NCBI RefSeq assembly: GCF_014646375.1
Contig: NZ_BMNI01000003.1
Coordinates: 1 to 64,000, forward strand
DNA length: 64,000 nt
From: Nocardioides phosphati
Lineage (GTDB): Bacteria; Actinomycetota; Actinomycetes; Propionibacteriales; Nocardioidaceae
Direction of reading: 5' to 3'
Shown here: piece by piece, positions 6,737 through 15,358 of the stretch
Layout: the number at the start of each line of letters is the position of its first letter
Numbering within the stretch: the stretch's first letter is position 1
Position numbers and translations under genes: made by a program
Notes under the pieces: model-generated
What the model saw: only the letters and a program-made list of their open reading frames with translations
What the model was told of the DNA's origin: nothing
Databases searched by the model: none

Positions 6737-7705
6737 ATGCGTGCCATCGTCGCCACCCAGCCCGGAGGACCCGAGGTCCTCGAGATCCAGGAGCTGCCGA
6801 CCCCGGCACCCGGTCCCGGCGAGGTGCTCGTCCGCGTCGCCGCCACGGCGGTCAACCGGGCCGACGTGCTGCAGCGGATGGGCTTCTACCCGCCGCCGCC
6901 CGGGGCCTCGGAGATCATCGGCCTCGAGTGCAGCGGCACCATCGAGGCGCTCGGCGAAGGGGTCGACGGCTGGCAGGTGGGCGACGAGGTCTGCGCGCTG
7001 CTCGCCGGCGGCGGCTACGCGTCGCACGTCGTGGTGCCGGCCGGTCAGCTGATGCCGGTGCCCGACGGCGTCGACCTGGTGACCGCGGCGGCCCTGCCCG
7101 AGGTGGCGTGCACCGTCTGGTCCAACGTCTTCATGCTCGCCGGGCTCGAGGCGGGCGACCGCTTCCTCGTGCACGGCGGCGCGGGCGGCATCGGCACCCA
7201 CGCGATCCAGGTCGCCTCCGCCCTCGGAGCGCAGGTCTTCACGACCGCCGGGTCCGAGGCGAAGCGCGCGACCTGCGCCGAGCTCGGCGCCGACGTGACC
7301 ATCGACTACAAGGCCGAGGACTTCACCGCGATCCTCAAGGAGGCCGGCGGCGCCGACGTCATCCTCGACAACATGGGCGCGAAGTACCTCGACGGCAACG
7401 TCCGCGCCCTCAACACCGGCGGTCGCCTCGTCATCATCGGCATGCAGGGCGGCATCAAGGGCGAGCTCAACATCAGCACGCTGCTCACCAAGCGCGCCAG
7501 CGTCCACGCGAACAGCCTGCGGGCCCGGCCGCTCGAGGAGAAGGCGCTGATCTGTGCCGACGTCGTCGACAACGTCTGGCCGCTCGTCGCCGACGGGCAG
7601 GTGGCACCGGTCGTGCACGCCGTACTCCCGCTGGAGGAGGCCGCCGAGGCGCACCGCCTGATCGACTCCGGCGACCACGTCGGCAAGATCCTGCTCACGC
7701 TCTGA
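6737..7705 (+). CDS. NAD(P)H-quinone oxidoreductase, zinc-free MDR family (PIG3-like)
   Basis: A 322-residue soluble enzyme. The N-terminal GroES-like domain (about 1-120) has GEVLVRVAATAVNRADVLQR and YPPPPGASEIIGLECSG, typical of the PIG3/quinone reductase branch that lacks zinc ligands. The Rossmann domain carries the NADPH loop HGGAGGIGTHAIQ (residues 146-158). It likely reduces quinones or alpha,beta-unsaturated carbonyls with NADPH. Length is full for the family. It stands ahead of the proteasome activator gene with only a 31-bp gap, but each has its own leaderless promoter pattern. Confidence 0.9.
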   Translation: MRAIVATQPGGPEVLEIQELPTPAPGPGEVLVRVAATAVNRADVLQRMGFYPPPPGASEIIGLECSGTIEALGEGVDGWQVGDEVCALLAGGGYASHVVVPAGQLMPVPDGVDLVTAAALPEVACTVWSNVFMLAGLEAGDRFLVHGGAGGIGTHAIQVASALGAQVFTTAGSEAKRATCAELGADVTIDYKAEDFTAILKEAGGADVILDNMGAKYLDGNVRALNTGGRLVIIGMQGGIKGELNISTLLTKRASVHANSLRARPLEEKALICADVVDNVWPLVADGQVAPVVHAVLPLEEAAEAHRLIDSGDHVGKILLTL

Positions 7706-7723
7706 GCAGTTCCGTCCGCTGGC

Positions 7724-7736
7724 TAAGGTGAAGGGC
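7724..7736 (+). promoter_or_regulatory. Leaderless -10 for bpa
   Basis: TAAGGT (7724-7729), 7 bp, then ATG at 7737. This spacing decides the start over the in-frame GTG at 7728. Confidence 0.5.
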
Positions 7737-8267
7737 ATGAGCGAGCAGCAGCCTGAGCAGGTCTTCGTCCTCGACACCGGCGACAGCGACCAGGACGACA
7801 GCGGCGCCCCGATCACCGACCTCGTCGAGCAGCCCGCGAAGGTCATGCGCATCGGCAGCATGATCCGGCAGCTCCTCGAGGAGGTGAAGTCGGCCCCGCT
7901 CGACGAGCCGAGCCGCACCCGCCTCGCCGGCATCCTCGAGACCTCGGTCAAGGAGCTCAAGGACGGCCTCGCCCCCGAGCTCGACGAGGAGCTCGACCGG
8001 CTGATCGCGCCGTTCGAGAGCGGCACCCCGACCGACGCCGAGCTCCGCATCGCGCAGGCCCAGCTCGTGGGCTGGCTCGAGGGCCTCTTCCACGGCATCC
8101 AGACGGCGATCTACGCCCAGCAGATGGCCGCCCGCGCGCAGCTCGAGCAGATGCGCCGCGCGCTCCCGCCCGGCGTCCACCTCGACCCCAACGCCGGCCA
8201 GCCCGGCGCACCGCAGGCCGACGCCGTCACCGGGGACCACCCGGGCACGTCGGGCATGTACCTCTAG
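7737..8267 (+). CDS. bpa: Bacterial proteasome activator Bpa (DUF2587)
   Basis: A 176-residue protein of the Bpa/PafE family, which forms a dodecameric ATP-independent ring that opens the 20S proteasome gate. The helical core is intact: VMRIGSMIRQLLEEVK, LAGILETSVKELKDGL, ELRIAQAQLVGWLEGLFHGI and AIYAQQMAARAQLEQMRRAL. The last residues are GMYL, matching the penultimate-tyrosine HbYX-like tail (GQYL in Mycobacterium) that docks into proteasome pockets. The acidic N-terminus is disordered. Its presence implies that the host carries 20S proteasome genes elsewhere, with or without Mpa and pupylation. It converges tail to tail with the secreted-protein gene, leaving one base between stops. Confidence 0.9.
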   Translation: MSEQQPEQVFVLDTGDSDQDDSGAPITDLVEQPAKVMRIGSMIRQLLEEVKSAPLDEPSRTRLAGILETSVKELKDGLAPELDEELDRLIAPFESGTPTDAELRIAQAQLVGWLEGLFHGIQTAIYAQQMAARAQLEQMRRALPPGVHLDPNAGQPGAPQADAVTGDHPGTSGMYL

Positions 8268-8268
8268 G

Positions 8269-8841
8269 TCAGTGGCGGGCGCGGCCGAGGGCTCGCGCGA
8301 GCATCAGCACCAGCAGGCCGCCTCCGGCGAGCACGGCGCCGGGCAGGGCGATCTGCCAGAAGCCGTAGGGCTTCGGGGCGTCGACCTTCTCGAGCGCGAC
8401 CTGCGTCGGCTCGTTGGCGTCCTTCGACGGGCGCTTGCCCGAACCCAGGACGTCGGCGACGACGGTCGCGGCCTCGGCCGACAGCTTCGTGCTGCCCCCG
8501 TCACGGCGTACGACGGGGGGCTTGGCGCGGCCGTCGCTGAGGAAGAGCCACTCGTCGCCCTTCGCCACCGGCAGCGCGCACGGGGCCGACTTCGTCGGCC
8601 CCTGGAGCTCGAGCGTCGCCGTCGCCGAGCCGGCGTAGACCCGCTTGACGGTGACGGTGTAGCGCTGGCTGTGGGCGCGCTTCTCGATCGCGGTGACCTT
8701 GCCGATGACGACCAGCTTCGACGACTTCAGCTCGGTGCGCAACGGTCCGGCGTCGCAGGCGGCCTGCGCGGGCGCGGCCACGAGCACGGCACCCAGGGCC
8801 AGCGTGGGCGCCACGAGGGCGAGCGGGACAAGGCGCCGCAT
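8269..8841 (-). CDS. Secreted TIMP/NTR-like protein with C-terminal membrane anchor
   Basis: A 190-residue exported protein. The signal peptide is MRRLVPLALVAPTLALGAVL...AQA, with cleavage likely before Ala-Cys. The mature start ACDAGPLRTELKSSKLVVIG plus beta-rich VTAIEKRAHSQRYTVTVKRV resembles the OB-like NTR/TIMP fold that begins with a cysteine after the signal. A second Cys is at SAPCALPVAKGDEWLFL. A C-terminal helix (FWQIALPGAVLAGGGLLVLM) with a basic tail anchors it outside. Bacterial TIMP-like proteins are mostly uncharacterised; no protease target can be named. ATG 8841 was chosen over an upstream start because the signal peptide begins there. Confidence 0.62.
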   Translation of the reverse strand: MRRLVPLALVAPTLALGAVLVAAPAQAACDAGPLRTELKSSKLVVIGKVTAIEKRAHSQRYTVTVKRVYAGSATATLELQGPTKSAPCALPVAKGDEWLFLSDGRAKPPVVRRDGGSTKLSAEAATVVADVLGSGKRPSKDANEPTQVALEKVDAPKPYGFWQIALPGAVLAGGGLLVLMLARALGRARH

Positions 8842-8884
8842 CAGGGCCCTCCTTCGACGACGGTGGTGGCCGGACGGGGCCAAA

Positions 8885-9679
8885 CTACCGCTCGAGGCCG
8901 AACAGACCGGCCAGCGTCACCGCGACACCGTCCTGGTCGTTGGGCGGCGCCACCCGGGTCGCCACCCTGCGCACCGACGGGTGCGCGTTCTCCATCGCGT
9001 ACGACGTGCCCGCCCACAGCAGCATGTCGATGTCGTTCGGCATGTCCCCGAAGGCCACGACGTCGGCCTGCGCGACGCCCAGCGAGCCGGCCAGGCGCTC
9101 CAGCGTCGACGCCTTCGTGACGCCCTTGGCGCTCATCTCCACCAGCGCGCCGGTCGAGGACCAGGTGGTCGTCACGAGCGACCCGACGTGCTCCTCCACG
9201 AGGTGCCAGAAGGCGTCGGGCGCCAGCTCGTCGTGGCGCGCGAGCATCTTCACGACCGTGGAGTCGACGATCTCCTTCAGCGTCCCGCGCGGGATGTCGG
9301 CCGGCGTCTCGGCCCGCGGCACGAAGTCGTCCGAGAGCGCGAAGCCCCCCGTCTTCTCCAGCGCGAACGTCGTGCCCGGCACCGCGCGCCGCAGGATCCG
9401 GCCCACCTCGAGGCAGACGTCCGGCTCGATCGTCAGCGCCGTCCGGACCTCGTGCCGCGCCACGTCGTACACGATCCCGCCGTTGGAGCAGATCGCCAGG
9501 CCGTGGCCGCCGACGTGCTCCCACAGGGCATCCATCCAGCGGATGGGGCGCCCGGTCACGAAGACGACCGGCACGTCGCGCCCGTCGAGCTCGGCCAGCA
9601 CCTGCCGCGTGTACGCCGTCACCGTGCCGTCGGTGTGGAGCAGCGTGCCGTCGAGATCGGTCGCGACGAGGGACGGCAT
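8885..9679 (-). CDS. HAD-family phosphatase (Cof type)
   Basis: A 264-residue cytoplasmic phosphatase of HAD subfamily II. Motif I is VATDLDGTLL (Asp8 nucleophile, Asp10), motif II VVFVTGRP, and motif IV FGDMPNDIDML. The region between motifs holds a C2B cap. Such enzymes dephosphorylate sugar phosphates, FMN or related small molecules. A paralogue of the same subfamily lies at 11558-12388, on the other side of the sulfatase gene. The start follows a leaderless -10. Confidence 0.88.
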   Translation of the reverse strand: MPSLVATDLDGTLLHTDGTVTAYTRQVLAELDGRDVPVVFVTGRPIRWMDALWEHVGGHGLAICSNGGIVYDVARHEVRTALTIEPDVCLEVGRILRRAVPGTTFALEKTGGFALSDDFVPRAETPADIPRGTLKEIVDSTVVKMLARHDELAPDAFWHLVEEHVGSLVTTTWSSTGALVEMSAKGVTKASTLERLAGSLGVAQADVVAFGDMPNDIDMLLWAGTSYAMENAHPSVRRVATRVAPPNDQDGVAVTLAGLFGLER

Positions 9680-9691
9680 GGTCCGAGCCTA
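9680..9691 (-). promoter_or_regulatory. Leaderless -10 for the HAD phosphatase
   Basis: TAGGCT (9686-9691), 6 bp, then ATG at 9679. The rest of 9692-9844 is the divergent upstream region of the sulfatase. It holds CGGAC-AA-GTCCG and CTGCGC/GCGCAG inverted repeats, possible operators with no known owner. Confidence 0.45.
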
Positions 9692-9844
9692 GGGCGTCGG
9701 GCGAGGAGCGGCGGCGCGGAGTAGTTGCAGATACCATCGTCCACGGGCGGCGATTCGTCGGACAAGTCCGGTCGGAGCCCGTACCGTTTTCCCTGGTCTG
9801 CGCGAGCACGTGCGCAGTCAGGACCAGTCTTGGGGGAGGCACCG

Positions 9845-11548
9845 ATGGCGCGAGCGCGTCTGCTCGTCGGGCTGTCGACGACGATCGTGGCGCTCGCCGC
9901 CTGCAGCCAGGCCGCCGGGCGCCCGGACCACGCCGCCCCGACCCGTTCGACGCAGGTCGACGTCGCCGCCCACGCACCCGTCCGGCAGCCCGTCGCCCCC
10001 CGCGTCGACAAGCCGAACATCCTGCTCGTGATGACCGACGACATGCGCGCTGACGACCTGCGCTGGATGCCGCACACCGAGCGCTTCTTCGCCCGCCGCG
10101 GCACCAACTTCCGCAACATGTTCGCGCCGACCCCGCTCTGCTGCCCCAACCGCGCGTCGTTCCTCAGCGGCGAGTACGCCCACAACCACCACGTCTGGTG
10201 GCACGACGACCCGTGGGGCTACGGCTCCTTCGACGACCGCCACACGATCGCCGGCGCCCTGCAGCAGGCCGGCTACGCCACCGGCTACGTCGGCAAGTAC
10301 CTCAACCGCTACGGCATCGCGGCGCCCAAGGCCGACCCGTACGCCAACCCCTCGACGTTCGTGCCCGCGGGCTGGGACGAGTGGCGGGCGACGCCCGACT
10401 CGACCGGCCTGCCGAGCTGGGACCCGCGCGAGGGCGGCACCTACCGGTACTTCGACCAGACGGTCAACGTCAACGGCACCCTCGAGGGCCACGAGGGCGA
10501 GTACAGCTCCGACGTCCTGCTCGACGAGACCCTCGACGTGCTCGGGGAGTTCCAGGCCGGCAACAAGCCGTGGTACCTCCAGCTCAACTCGCTCGCGCCG
10601 CACCACGGCGGCCCGATCGAGGCCGACGACGTGCCCGGCTTCGGCACGCCGGCCCGCCCCGACTGGGTCAAGGGCCGCTTCGACGCCGAGATCCCGCGCG
10701 GCCTGGGCGTGCCCGCGAGCGGCGAGCCCGAGCCCGACGTGCGCGACAAGGCGTGGATCACCCGCCACCGGCTGCCGCTCGACGACAACGACCGCCTCGC
10801 CATCCGCGGCGAGTCGCGCCAGCGCGCCGAGGCGCTCTACGCCTTCGACCACCAGCTCGTGCGTGTGCTGCGGAAGCTCGAGCTCACCGGCGAGCTCGAC
10901 CACACCATCGTCGCCTTCACCTCCGACAACGGCTACATGCAGGGCGAGCACCGGTGGAAGGACGGCAAGGTCATCGGCTTCGAGCCGTCGTACCGCGTGC
11001 CGCTGCTGATCGCCGGCCCCGGCATCCCCGCCGGCAGCAACGAGGACATGCCGGTCAACACCGTCAACCTCTCCGCCTCCGTGCTCGACTGGGCGGGCGC
11101 CCACCTCAGCGGCACCGACGGCCACTCGTTCGTCGACGCGATCGGCAAGGACCGCGGCTGGACGCAGGCGCTCGGCTACGAGGCCTACTTCCCCAACATC
11201 GTCAACGACCACGACGTCCCCGGCTTCGAGGGCGAGAGCGCCGCGGCCGCCATCGGCATCCGCACCGCCGGCTGGTTCTACGTCCGCTACAGCAGCGGCC
11301 AGGAGGAGCTCTTCGACCTCCGCAACGACCCGGTCGAGCTCGACTCCGTCGCCAAGGACCCGGCGTACGACGGGGTGAAGGCGGAGCTGCGGACCCTCTG
11401 GGACCGCTTCCACACCTGCAAGGGCGAGGGCTGCCGGATCCCGCTGCCGGACTCGCTGCGGACGGACGCGGCCACCACGACCGCGCTGGTGGAGGACATG
11501 GAGCGCGCAACCGCGGAGTACTACGGCCGCGAGGAGCGCCTGGGCTGA
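9845..11548 (+). CDS. Lipoprotein sulfatase (arylsulfatase family)
   Basis: A 567-residue exported sulfatase. A lipobox LAAC puts the lipidated cysteine at residue 20. NILLVMTDDMR (Asp65, Asp66) supplies metal ligands. The active-site signature is LCCPNRASFLSG: Cys99 fits the C-x-P-x-R motif converted to formylglycine, although Asn rather than Ser/Ala precedes the Arg. TSDNGYMQGEHRW is the second metal-binding block. It would cleave sulfate esters outside the membrane and needs a formylglycine-generating enzyme encoded elsewhere. A GGGGGAGG ribosome site precedes ATG 9845. Substrate unknown, possibly host or environmental sulfated glycans (inference). Confidence 0.9.
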   Translation: MARARLLVGLSTTIVALAACSQAAGRPDHAAPTRSTQVDVAAHAPVRQPVAPRVDKPNILLVMTDDMRADDLRWMPHTERFFARRGTNFRNMFAPTPLCCPNRASFLSGEYAHNHHVWWHDDPWGYGSFDDRHTIAGALQQAGYATGYVGKYLNRYGIAAPKADPYANPSTFVPAGWDEWRATPDSTGLPSWDPREGGTYRYFDQTVNVNGTLEGHEGEYSSDVLLDETLDVLGEFQAGNKPWYLQLNSLAPHHGGPIEADDVPGFGTPARPDWVKGRFDAEIPRGLGVPASGEPEPDVRDKAWITRHRLPLDDNDRLAIRGESRQRAEALYAFDHQLVRVLRKLELTGELDHTIVAFTSDNGYMQGEHRWKDGKVIGFEPSYRVPLLIAGPGIPAGSNEDMPVNTVNLSASVLDWAGAHLSGTDGHSFVDAIGKDRGWTQALGYEAYFPNIVNDHDVPGFEGESAAAAIGIRTAGWFYVRYSSGQEELFDLRNDPVELDSVAKDPAYDGVKAELRTLWDRFHTCKGEGCRIPLPDSLRTDAATTTALVEDMERATAEYYGREERLG

Positions 11549-11557
11549 GCGGTCCGC

Positions 11558-12388
11558 TCAGTCAGCAGGCCCGAACCAGCGCGCGAGCTCGACCGCGACC
11601 CCGTCCTGCTCGACGGGGGCGGTGACGTCGTCGGCCGCAGCCTTGACCTCGTCGACCGCCTGGCCCATCGCGACCCCGCGGTGCGCCCAGCGGAGCATCT
11701 CGAGGTCATTGCGCCCGTCGCCGATCGCGAGCGTCTCGTCGGCGGCGATGCCGAGGGCGTCGGCGACCTTCGCCAGGCCCGACGCCTTGGAGACACCGAC
11801 CGGCGCCAGGTCCATCCACGCGGACCAGCCCACGACGTACTCCGTGTTGGCGAGGCCGAGGCGGCGGCCGAGCGCGACGAACTCCTCGGGCGTCGCGTCG
11901 GGGTCGCGGATGACGACACGGGTGACCGGCTCGGCGACGAGCTCGTGGACGTCGGCGACGATCTGCGTGCCGCTGAGCTCACCGGGCGGGAAGTGGTGCG
12001 AGACGCGGTAGCCCACGCCGTACTCCTCCACCGCCACGAGCGCGGTGGGGTGCTCGGCGAGGATCGCGCGCACGGCCTCGGAGGCGTCGAAGCGCTCCTC
12101 GTGGACCACCTCGACGGGCGGGTAGCGGAAGACGACGCCGCCGTTGGAGGCGACCACCCAGACCTGCTCGCCGCGGTGGAGGCCGAGCAGGTCGACGACG
12201 CTGGTCATCCCGTCGATCGAGCGGCCGGAGGCGAGGACGACGTGGCCGCCCTCATCGAGCACGCGGTGCACCGCCGCCCGGACCGCCGGAGCGATCTCCT
12301 CGTTGTCCTGACCCGTGCCCTCGACCCAGCGGATCACGGTGCCGTCGATGTCGAGCGCCACGAGGCGCGGCTGCCAGCTCTCCCCCAC
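11558..12388 (-). CDS. HAD-family phosphatase (Cof type), second copy
   Basis: A 276-residue HAD subfamily II phosphatase. Motif I is LVALDIDGTVI (Asp13, Asp15), motif II VVLASGRS, the lysine block VSKASGLAKVA, and motif IV IGDGRNDLEMLRWA. It shares layout with the copy at 8885-9679, notably SNGGVVF versus SNGGIVY after motif II, so the two are likely paralogues with different substrates. It converges on the sulfatase with a 9-bp gap. Start GTG 12388 is set by a leaderless TACTGT-N7-GTG pattern. Confidence 0.87.
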   Translation of the reverse strand: MGESWQPRLVALDIDGTVIRWVEGTGQDNEEIAPAVRAAVHRVLDEGGHVVLASGRSIDGMTSVVDLLGLHRGEQVWVVASNGGVVFRYPPVEVVHEERFDASEAVRAILAEHPTALVAVEEYGVGYRVSHHFPPGELSGTQIVADVHELVAEPVTRVVIRDPDATPEEFVALGRRLGLANTEYVVGWSAWMDLAPVGVSKASGLAKVADALGIAADETLAIGDGRNDLEMLRWAHRGVAMGQAVDEVKAAADDVTAPVEQDGVAVELARWFGPAD

Positions 12389-12401
12389 AGCAGCGACAGT
12401 A
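12389..12401 (-). promoter_or_regulatory. Leaderless -10 for the second HAD phosphatase
   Basis: TACTGT (12396-12401), 7 bp, then GTG at 12388. Confidence 0.45.
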
Positions 12402-12434
12402 GCGGGGAGCGCCGACAGCGGTCAGCCGACGGGG

Positions 12435-13703
12435 TCAGCCGACAGGCGTGAGGACCTCGAGGCCGCCCATGTACGGCTGGAGCGCCTTCGGCACGCGGAC
12501 CGAGCCGTCAGCCTGCTGGTGGGTCTCGAGCACCGCGACGATCGCGCGGGTGACGGCGGTCAGCGTGCCGTTGAGGGTGGCGACCGGACGGGTGCCCTTC
12601 TCGCCGCGCTCGCGGATGTTGAGGCGCCGGCTCTGGAACTCCGTGCAGTTGGAGGTCGAGGTGAGCTCGCGGTACTTGCCCTGGGTCGGGATCCACGCCT
12701 CGCAGTCGTACTTGCGCACGGCCGACGGGCCGAGGTCGCCGGCGGCGATGTCGACCACCTGGTAGGCGAGCTCGAGCTTGTCGAGGAACTCCTTCTCCCA
12801 GTCCAGCAGGCGCTTGTGCTCGGCCGGCGCCTCCTCGATCGAGGTGTAGACGAACATCTCCACCTTCTCGAACTGGTGCACGCGGATGATGCCCTTGGTG
12901 TCCTTGCCCGCCGAGCCGGCCTCCTTGCGGAAGCACGACGAGAACGCCGCGTAGCGCCGCGGGAGCGACGCCGGCTCGAGGATCTCGTCGGAGTGGTACG
13001 CCGCCATCGGCACCTCCGAGGTGCCGACCAGATAGAGGTCGTCGACCTTGTAGACACCGTCGTCGACCTGGTCGAGGAAGCCGGTGCCGGCCATCGCCTC
13101 GGCACGCACGAGCGCGGGCGCCACGACCTGCGTGAAACCGGCCTCACGCGCCTGGTCGAGCGCCATGTTGATCAGCGCGAACTCGAGCTGCGCACCGACG
13201 CCGGTGAGGAAGTAGAAGCGCGAGCCGGAGACCTTGGCACCGCGGTCGAGGTCGATCGCGCCGAGCAGCTTGCCGAGCTCGACGTGGTCGCGGGGCTCGA
13301 AGCCCTCGGCGGCGAAGTCACGCGGCGTGCCGACGTACTCGATGACGACGGAGTCGTCCTCGCCGCCGGCCGGCGTCGCCTCCTCGCAGATGTTGGGGAT
13401 CGACTTGAGCGCCTTCTCCCAGGCCTCCTCGGCCTCGCGGTTGGCCTCCTCGGCCGCCTTGACCTCGGCGGCGAGCTCCTTGGTCTGGGCCAGCAGCGCG
13501 GGCTTCTCCTCGGCGGAGGCGCGCGGGATCAGGCCGCCGACGCGCTTCTGCTCCGCCCGCTTCGCCTCGTACGCCGTGATGGCCGCGCGGCGGCGCGTGT
13601 CGGCCACCAGCGCCGCGTCGACGACGTCATCGGGGAGTCCGCGCTTGGCCTGCGAGGCACGGACACGGTCGGGCTCGTCGCGGAGGATGCGCGGGTCGAT
13701 CAT
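12435..13703 (-). CDS. serS: Serine--tRNA ligase
   Basis: A 422-residue class II aminoacyl-tRNA synthetase charging tRNA-Ser. The N-terminal long coiled-coil arm (about 30-105, rich in [10 protein letters not shown] and [16 protein letters not shown]) grips the long variable arm of tRNA-Ser. The catalytic core has [10 protein letters not shown], motif 2 [20 protein letters not shown] and motif 3 [18 protein letters not shown]. Full length and intact. ATG 13703 is preferred to an upstream in-frame ATG because it starts [15 protein letters not shown], the usual SerRS N-terminus, and has TAGCCT 6 bp upstream. Confidence 0.97.
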   Translation of the reverse strand: MIDPRILRDEPDRVRASQAKRGLPDDVVDAALVADTRRRAAITAYEAKRAEQKRVGGLIPRASAEEKPALLAQTKELAAEVKAAEEANREAEEAWEKALKSIPNICEEATPAGGEDDSVVIEYVGTPRDFAAEGFEPRDHVELGKLLGAIDLDRGAKVSGSRFYFLTGVGAQLEFALINMALDQAREAGFTQVVAPALVRAEAMAGTGFLDQVDDGVYKVDDLYLVGTSEVPMAAYHSDEILEPASLPRRYAAFSSCFRKEAGSAGKDTKGIIRVHQFEKVEMFVYTSIEEAPAEHKRLLDWEKEFLDKLELAYQVVDIAAGDLGPSAVRKYDCEAWIPTQGKYRELTSTSNCTEFQSRRLNIRERGEKGTRPVATLNGTLTAVTRAIVAVLETHQQADGSVRVPKALQPYMGGLEVLTPVG

Positions 13704-13715
13704 GCGCACAGGCTA
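13704..13715 (-). promoter_or_regulatory. Leaderless -10 for serS
   Basis: TAGCCT (13710-13715), 6 bp, then ATG 13703. The divergent PAP2/DGK gene at 13771 has CATACT 7 bp before its GTG, so both genes fire from this 67-bp gap. Confidence 0.45.
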
Positions 13716-13770
13716 TCGGCCGCCTCACAGTTGGGCGGTTTGCGGGCTCCACGCCTGCATACTGAGCGCC

Positions 13771-15351
13771 GTGACCGATCGCTCCGCCCGCTGGCTCCTG
13801 ACCTGGGCTGCCGTCCTGACCGGCGTCTTCCTCTTCCTCGGCGTCGCCGTCAGCGCCGGCTGGCAGGCGCTGCTCGACGTCGACGCCAACCTCAGCGACC
13901 CGATCGCCGGGCTGGTCGCGCACCACGCCCACGTGATCACCGGGCTGCACTGGGCCGAGCTGCTCACCGGCACGGTCGCGGCCGAGCTGACCGCCCTCGT
14001 CGGTGCGGTCCTCCTGGGCTGGAAGGGTCACCCCCGCGCCGGCGTCTACTTCGCCCTGGTCAACGCGCTCACGATCGTCTCGGTCCACCTGCTCAAGGCG
14101 GTCTTCGACCGCGACCGTCCCGCGTGGCAGGTTGTCGACCACATCCTCCACAACGGCTCCTACCCCTCGGGCCACGCCGCCTGGGCCACGTCGATCGCCG
14201 GCTCGCTCGGCGTACTCGTGTCGATGCTGGTCCGCAAGGCGCCCGTACGCCGGGTCCTCTACTCCGCGCTTGTCCTCTCGGTCGTCGCTATCAGCGCCGA
14301 CCGGCTGCTGCTCGGCCGCCACTTCCTGACCGACGTGATCGGTGGCGCGGCACTCGGCGGCGTCTGGGTGCTCCTCGTCCTCGCGCTCTACTCCCCCGTG
14401 CCGCGCAGCCACGCGCGCCGCCTCGAGCCGCTGCTCGCGACCACGCCGTCGGGCAAGCGCGACCTGCACGTCGTCATGAACCCGATCAAGGTCGAGGACC
14501 TCGACGCCTTCCGCAGCGTCGTCGTGCAGATGGCCGCCGACGCCGGCTGGTCCGAGCCCGTCTGGCACTACACGACGGTCGAGGACTCCGGCACCGGCCA
14601 GGCCCACGAGGCCTCCGTCGCGGGCGCCGACCTGGTCCTGGTCTGCGGTGGCGACGGCACGGTCCGCGAGGTCTGCGCCGAGCTCGCCGGCACCGGCATC
14701 CCGGTGGGCATCGTGCCGGCCGGCACGGGCAACCTGCTCGGCCGCAACCTGTCTCTCCCGCTGTACTTCCGCTCCGCGATCGACGTGGCTCTCCACGGCC
14801 AGGACAAGGCGATCGACATGGTCACGCTGTCGGGCGACGGCGTGGAGGACACGTCGTTCCTGGTGATGGCCGGCATGGGCTTCGACGCCGCGATCATGGA
14901 GGGCGTCAACGAGGACATCAAGAAGAAGGTCGGCTGGATCGCCTACGTGCTCTCCGCCCTCAAGGCGCTGATGTTCCCGGCGATGAAGCTCGAGATCTCG
15001 GTCGACGGTGGGGAGTTCACCACCCACCGGGCGCGCACCGTCGTCATCGGCAACGTCGGCTTCCTCCAGGGCGGCATGCCGCTCATCCCCGACGCCGCGA
15101 TCGACGACGGTCAGCTCGACGTCGTGCTGCTCTACCCGCGGAAGTTCCTGTCGTGGCTGCCGCTGGCCGTGCGCATCCTGACCAAGCAGAAGCGCGTCGA
15201 CGCCTCACTGACCCGCTTCACCGGCACCCGCGTCGTGGTGCGCTCCTCGGCCGACGTGCCCCGCCAGATCGACGGCGACATCATCCCGTCGGGCCGCGAG
15301 CTCCGGTGCGAGACCGTGCACGGGCGCCTGCTCGTGCGCGTGCCCCGCTGA
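13771..15351 (+). CDS. PAP2 phosphatase / diacylglycerol kinase fusion
   Basis: A 526-residue two-domain membrane enzyme. The N-terminal half has about six membrane helices and the PAP2 lipid-phosphatase motifs: FDRDRPAW, YPSGHAAWATS and DRLLLGRHFLTDVIGG. The C-terminal half (about 225-526) is a soluble diacylglycerol-kinase catalytic domain with LVCGGDGTVREV and VPAGTGNLLGRNL. The two halves catalyse opposite-looking lipid phosphate steps, so the fusion may channel undecaprenyl or phosphatidate intermediates, or act in phosphoinositol-type lipid synthesis (inference). Such fusions occur in actinobacteria. GTG start with CATACT 7 bp upstream. Confidence 0.87.
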   Translation: MTDRSARWLLTWAAVLTGVFLFLGVAVSAGWQALLDVDANLSDPIAGLVAHHAHVITGLHWAELLTGTVAAELTALVGAVLLGWKGHPRAGVYFALVNALTIVSVHLLKAVFDRDRPAWQVVDHILHNGSYPSGHAAWATSIAGSLGVLVSMLVRKAPVRRVLYSALVLSVVAISADRLLLGRHFLTDVIGGAALGGVWVLLVLALYSPVPRSHARRLEPLLATTPSGKRDLHVVMNPIKVEDLDAFRSVVVQMAADAGWSEPVWHYTTVEDSGTGQAHEASVAGADLVLVCGGDGTVREVCAELAGTGIPVGIVPAGTGNLLGRNLSLPLYFRSAIDVALHGQDKAIDMVTLSGDGVEDTSFLVMAGMGFDAAIMEGVNEDIKKKVGWIAYVLSALKALMFPAMKLEISVDGGEFTTHRARTVVIGNVGFLQGGMPLIPDAAIDDGQLDVVLLYPRKFLSWLPLAVRILTKQKRVDASLTRFTGTRVVVRSSADVPRQIDGDIIPSGRELRCETVHGRLLVRVPR

Positions 15352-15358
15352 CCGCGAC

